From Gammaproteobacteria bacterium (lineage in GTDB: Bacteria; Pseudomonadota; Gammaproteobacteria; Pseudomonadales; Halieaceae): a DNA stretch of 36,632 nucleotides. Made by a program: the position numbers and the translations under genes. Of this stretch, positions 33,810 to 36,632 are shown one piece after another (within the stretch, counting starts at the first letter, position 1; each line of letters begins with the position of its first letter). Where the stretch lies: assembly GCA_030426545.1 (NCBI GenBank), contig JAUHYL010000039.1:1-36632 (forward strand), read 5' to 3'. The notes under the pieces were generated by a model, which saw only the letters and a program-made list of their open reading frames with translations, had not been told where the DNA came from and made no database searches.

Positions 33810-34328
33810 ATGATTGACTGGAGTCTGTTCAACGCGGTGGACTGGGCCATTGTCCTGGTGGTGGTGCTGTCTGTGGCGCTCAGTCTCTGGCGCGGCTTCA
33901 CCCGTGAAGCGATCTCTCTCGCGGGGTGGGTAGCAGCCTTTATTGTCGCCAACCTGTTCGCCGCGGAACTGGCCACGTTACTGGCAAACTGGGTGGACAA
34001 CATCACCGGCCGTTATGTCGCGGCCTATGCCATACTCTTTGTGTTAACGCTGGTGATGGCGGGGCTGCTGGGTCGGCTCGCGCGGCAGGTGGTAAAGGTG
34101 AGCGGCCTGTCGCTGCTGGATCGATTGCTGGGAACGGTATTTGGCTTTGCCAGGGGCATTATCCTGGTATTGGTTGTCGCCTACCTGCTGCGCCAGCTGG
34201 TGCCGCCGCAAAACCTGGCCTGGCTGCACACGTCACAGCTTATGCCGCAGGTGGATATGCTGGTGCACTGGGTACAGATGGTGTTTGATGACCTGGGCCG
34301 CGACCTCGGTCCGGGGCTGCGACCCTGA
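33810..34328 (+). CDS. cvpA: CvpA-family inner-membrane protein
   Basis: 172 residues from ATG 33810; an upstream in-frame start (33741) would lie inside dedD. Four hydrophobic helices, with the conserved IDWSLFNAVDWAIVLVVVLS start and WRGFTREAISLAGW motif. In E. coli CvpA is needed for colicin V secretion and bile-salt tolerance; its molecular role is not settled. Always next to purF in this group. Confidence 0.93.
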   Translation: MIDWSLFNAVDWAIVLVVVLSVALSLWRGFTREAISLAGWVAAFIVANLFAAELATLLANWVDNITGRYVAAYAILFVLTLVMAGLLGRLARQVVKVSGLSLLDRLLGTVFGFARGIILVLVVAYLLRQLVPPQNLAWLHTSQLMPQVDMLVHWVQMVFDDLGRDLGPGLRP

Positions 34329-34357
34329 TGTTTCTTGTAAAGAGGGAGAAGCGCTAA

Positions 34358-35878
34358 ATGTGTGGTCTCGTTGGAGTGGTGGGGACGTCTGATGTAGCGC
34401 CGGATATCTACGACGCCCTGACAGTATTGCAACACCGCGGGCAGGATGCGGCGGGCATCATGACCTGCAGCGGCGGGCGCTTCAGCCAGCGCAAAAGTGA
34501 GGGGTTGGTGCGCGATGTTTTTCGTCAGCAGCATATGCAGCGGCTGATCGGCACGATGGGTATTGGACACGTGCGTTACCCGACAGCGGGCAGTTCCGGC
34601 CCCGCACTGGCGCAGCCGTTTTACGTCAACTCACCCTACGGTATTGCCCTGGCTCACAACGGTAACCTGACCAATTCCGAACAACTGACCCGCGAACTCT
34701 TCCAGGATGATTTACGCCACCTGAACACCGACTCGGATTCCGAGGTGCTGCTGAATATTTTCGCGCACGAGTTACAGACGCTGGGCAAGCTCAGCCCACG
34801 GGCCGAGGATATCTTCAAGGCGGTAGAGGCGGTGCACAGACGCTGTCGTGGCGGCTATGCGGTTGTCGGCCTGCTGGTTAATCACGGCGTATTCGGTTTC
34901 CGCGACCCCCACGGCATCCGCCCCCTGGTGATCGGCGAGCGTGAGAAGAACGGTCGCACCGAGTATATGCTTGCCTCTGAGAGCGTGGCCCTCAGCGTAC
35001 TCGGCTTTTCCCTGATCGGTGACGTGGCGCCTGGCGAGGCGATTTTCGTTGATTCAAAAGGCCAGTTACACCGCAGGAAGTGCGCAGCAGACGCGACCTT
35101 GCTGCCGTGCATTTTCGAGCACGTGTACTTCGCGCGCCCGGATTCACTCATGGACGGTATTTCGGTGTACAAGACGCGCATGCGGCAGGGGGCGGCGCTG
35201 GCCAAAAAAATCCAGCGTGAAAGGCCGGATCTCGAGATCGATGTCATCATCCCCATACCGGATACCAGCCGTATTGCCGCCCAGTCCATGGCCTACGAGT
35301 TGAATATCAAGTTCCGTGAAGGGCTGATGAAGAACCGCTACATCGGGCGCACCTTCATTATGCCCGGCCAGAGTGAGCGCAAGCGCTCTGTGCGGCAGAA
35401 ACTGAACCCGGTGCCACTGGAGTTTGAAGGCAAAAACGTCATGCTGGTGGACGATTCTATCGTGCGCGGCACTACCTGCCGACAAATCATCGAGATGGCC
35501 CGCGATGCGGGTGCAGCCAACGTTTATTTTGCCTCTGCGGCGCCACCAGTGCGCTACCCCAACGTGTACGGTATCGATATGCCCTCTGCGTCAGAACTGA
35601 TCGCGCACGGGCGCAGTGTGGATGAAGTCTGTGAACTCATTGGCGCAGACTGGCTGGTCTACCAGGACCTGGACGATCTGGTGCGCAGTTCGCTGGAGGG
35701 CAATTCCACGGTCAAGGGATTCGATTGCTCGGTGTTTGACGGTGAATATATCACTGGCGATGTCGACCAAAATTACCTTGATCGCGTGGAGCTGTTGCGC
35801 AACGATGACGCCCAAACGCAACAGCGGGAACGACTGCGAGCCGAGGGCGCGGTAGTCGGCCTGCATAATGATGCCTGA
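34358..35878 (+). CDS. purF: Amidophosphoribosyltransferase
   Basis: 506 residues, start ATG with AGGGAGAA upstream. N-terminal nucleophile Cys2 (MCGLVGVVG) of the glutaminase domain; RYPTAGSSG and HNGNLTN mark the glutamine site. The C-terminal phosphoribosyltransferase domain has the PRPP motif VMLVDDSIVRGTTCRQI (about 363-379). Catalyses the first step of purine synthesis. The E. coli-type form without propeptide or Fe-S cluster is expected. Confidence 0.98.
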   Translation: MCGLVGVVGTSDVAPDIYDALTVLQHRGQDAAGIMTCSGGRFSQRKSEGLVRDVFRQQHMQRLIGTMGIGHVRYPTAGSSGPALAQPFYVNSPYGIALAHNGNLTNSEQLTRELFQDDLRHLNTDSDSEVLLNIFAHELQTLGKLSPRAEDIFKAVEAVHRRCRGGYAVVGLLVNHGVFGFRDPHGIRPLVIGEREKNGRTEYMLASESVALSVLGFSLIGDVAPGEAIFVDSKGQLHRRKCAADATLLPCIFEHVYFARPDSLMDGISVYKTRMRQGAALAKKIQRERPDLEIDVIIPIPDTSRIAAQSMAYELNIKFREGLMKNRYIGRTFIMPGQSERKRSVRQKLNPVPLEFEGKNVMLVDDSIVRGTTCRQIIEMARDAGAANVYFASAAPPVRYPNVYGIDMPSASELIAHGRSVDEVCELIGADWLVYQDLDDLVRSSLEGNSTVKGFDCSVFDGEYITGDVDQNYLDRVELLRNDDAQTQQRERLRAEGAVVGLHNDA

Positions 35879-35930
35879 CAGGGGCGTAGACCTGCCCGTT
35901 ACCCCTCAATAGAGCCACGCTAGCACTGCC

Positions 35931-36632
35931 ATGACTGATCGAGACAACGACAACCCCCTGGAAGGGGCACAGATCGATACCCTTGCCATTCGCGCGGGGA
36001 TTCATCGCACGCCGGAGGGGGAGCACGCCGAGCCCATTTTCCTGACGTCCAGCTATGTGTTCGACAATGCTGCGCAGGCAGCCGCACGCTTCGCCGGTGA
36101 TGAGCCGGGTAACGTCTACTCGCGCTACACCAACCCGACGGTACGCAGTTTTGAGGAGCGCATCGCTGCCCTGGAGGGCGCTGAAGCCGCCGTGGGGACT
36201 GCCTCGGGCATGGCGGCCATTCTCAGCACGGCGATGGCCCTCCTGAAATCCGGCGACCACGTGATCTGTTCGCGCGATGTATTTGGTACCAGCGTCAACC
36301 TGTTCGGCAGGTACATGCACAAGTTTGGCGTCGAAGTGAGTTTTGTCCCCCTGTTGGATACCGCGGGCTGGCAGTCAGCGATGCGCGATAACACCGCCAT
36401 GCTGTTCCTGGAAACGCCGTCCAACCCGCTGTGTGAAGTAGCGGATATAGCGGCGCTGGCACAGCTTGCGCACGACAACGACGCGCTACTGGTGGTGGAC
36501 AACTGCTTCTGCACGCCTGCCCTGCAGCGACCGCTTGCGTTGGGTGCGGATATTGTCGTGCATTCCGCCACCAAGTATCTGGACGGGCAGGGGCGCTGTG
36601 TCGGTGGCGTTGTGCTGGGCGCCGAAGAGCAC
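35931..36632 (+). CDS. metZ: O-succinylhomoserine sulfhydrylase, N-terminal part (3' cut by window)
   Basis: First 234 residues from ATG 35931; the frame stays open to the window end. PLP enzyme of the Cys/Met metabolism family: YSRYTNPTVRSFEERIAALE (62-81), the TASGMAA cofactor-loop, VVDNCFCTP with the PLP Asp, and the Schiff-base Lys215 in VHSATKYLDGQGR. The position after purF and these residues match metZ of Pseudomonas, which makes homocysteine directly from O-succinylhomoserine and sulfide. A cystathionine gamma-synthase (metB) is the alternative. The ribosome-binding site is poor. Confidence 0.92.
   Translation, partial: MTDRDNDNPLEGAQIDTLAIRAGIHRTPEGEHAEPIFLTSSYVFDNAAQAAARFAGDEPGNVYSRYTNPTVRSFEERIAALEGAEAAVGTASGMAAILSTAMALLKSGDHVICSRDVFGTSVNLFGRYMHKFGVEVSFVPLLDTAGWQSAMRDNTAMLFLETPSNPLCEVADIAALAQLAHDNDALLVVDNCFCTPALQRPLALGADIVVHSATKYLDGQGRCVGGVVLGAEEH

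Overview
The window looks like about 36.6 kb of chromosome from a GC-rich (about 60 %) gammaproteobacterium. The right half holds an ordered block: LysR regulator / leuC-leuD-asd-fimV-truA-trpF-trpB-trpA-accD-folC-dedD-cvpA-purF-metZ. This closely follows the arrangement known from Pseudomonas and marine relatives (former Cellvibrionales/Halieaceae). The paired CoA ligases, luciferase-like (LLM) oxidoreductases and pyruvate phosphate dikinase in the left half fit a marine oligotroph such as a Halieaceae member. That assignment is inference; no rRNA or marker phylogeny was available. I saw no tRNA, rRNA, CRISPR array, insertion sequence or prophage gene.

Left part (1-13.2 kb), mostly single genes in alternating orientation: the C-terminal end of a SAM methyltransferase, an OmpA-type lipoprotein, a membrane DUF457 hydrolase, a class V aminotransferase of the alanine/serine-glyoxylate type, a small cupin, an acyl-CoA synthetase, pyruvate phosphate dikinase (ppdK), a second acyl-CoA synthetase, two LLM oxidoreductases facing away from each other, and a helix-turn-helix protein with a histone-H1-like basic tail. 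The ligases, oxidoreductases and the later thioesterase suggest uptake and breakdown of organic acids or lipids, with ppdK linking pyruvate to PEP.

Middle part (13.2-21 kb): the bifunctional 23S rRNA methyltransferase rlmKL; a 375-bp AT-rich gap carrying two perfect, inverted DnaA-box sequences; a medium-chain NADP-dependent reductase; a flavodoxin-fold protein; a hot-dog thioesterase whose end overlaps a beta-lactamase-fold serine hydrolase; a LysE/RhtB exporter; and a LysR regulator transcribed away from leuC.

Right part (21-36.6 kb): biosynthesis and housekeeping, all on the plus strand. leuC-leuD make isopropylmalate isomerase, but leuB is absent from its usual place before asd. asd serves the aspartate family. 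fimV is a polar peptidoglycan-binding hub. truA modifies tRNA. trpF-trpB-trpA finish tryptophan synthesis. accD-folC-dedD-cvpA-purF is the classic accD/purF operon (fatty acid, folate, septum, purine), followed by metZ, cut by the window end.

Points most worth a second look are the inverted DnaA-box pair at 15703-15732, a nine-A tract in fimV followed at once by stops in both other frames, Glu in place of the conserved catalytic Asp60 in TrpA, the likely leaderless start of the H1-tailed regulator, and several unassigned operator-like inverted repeats.
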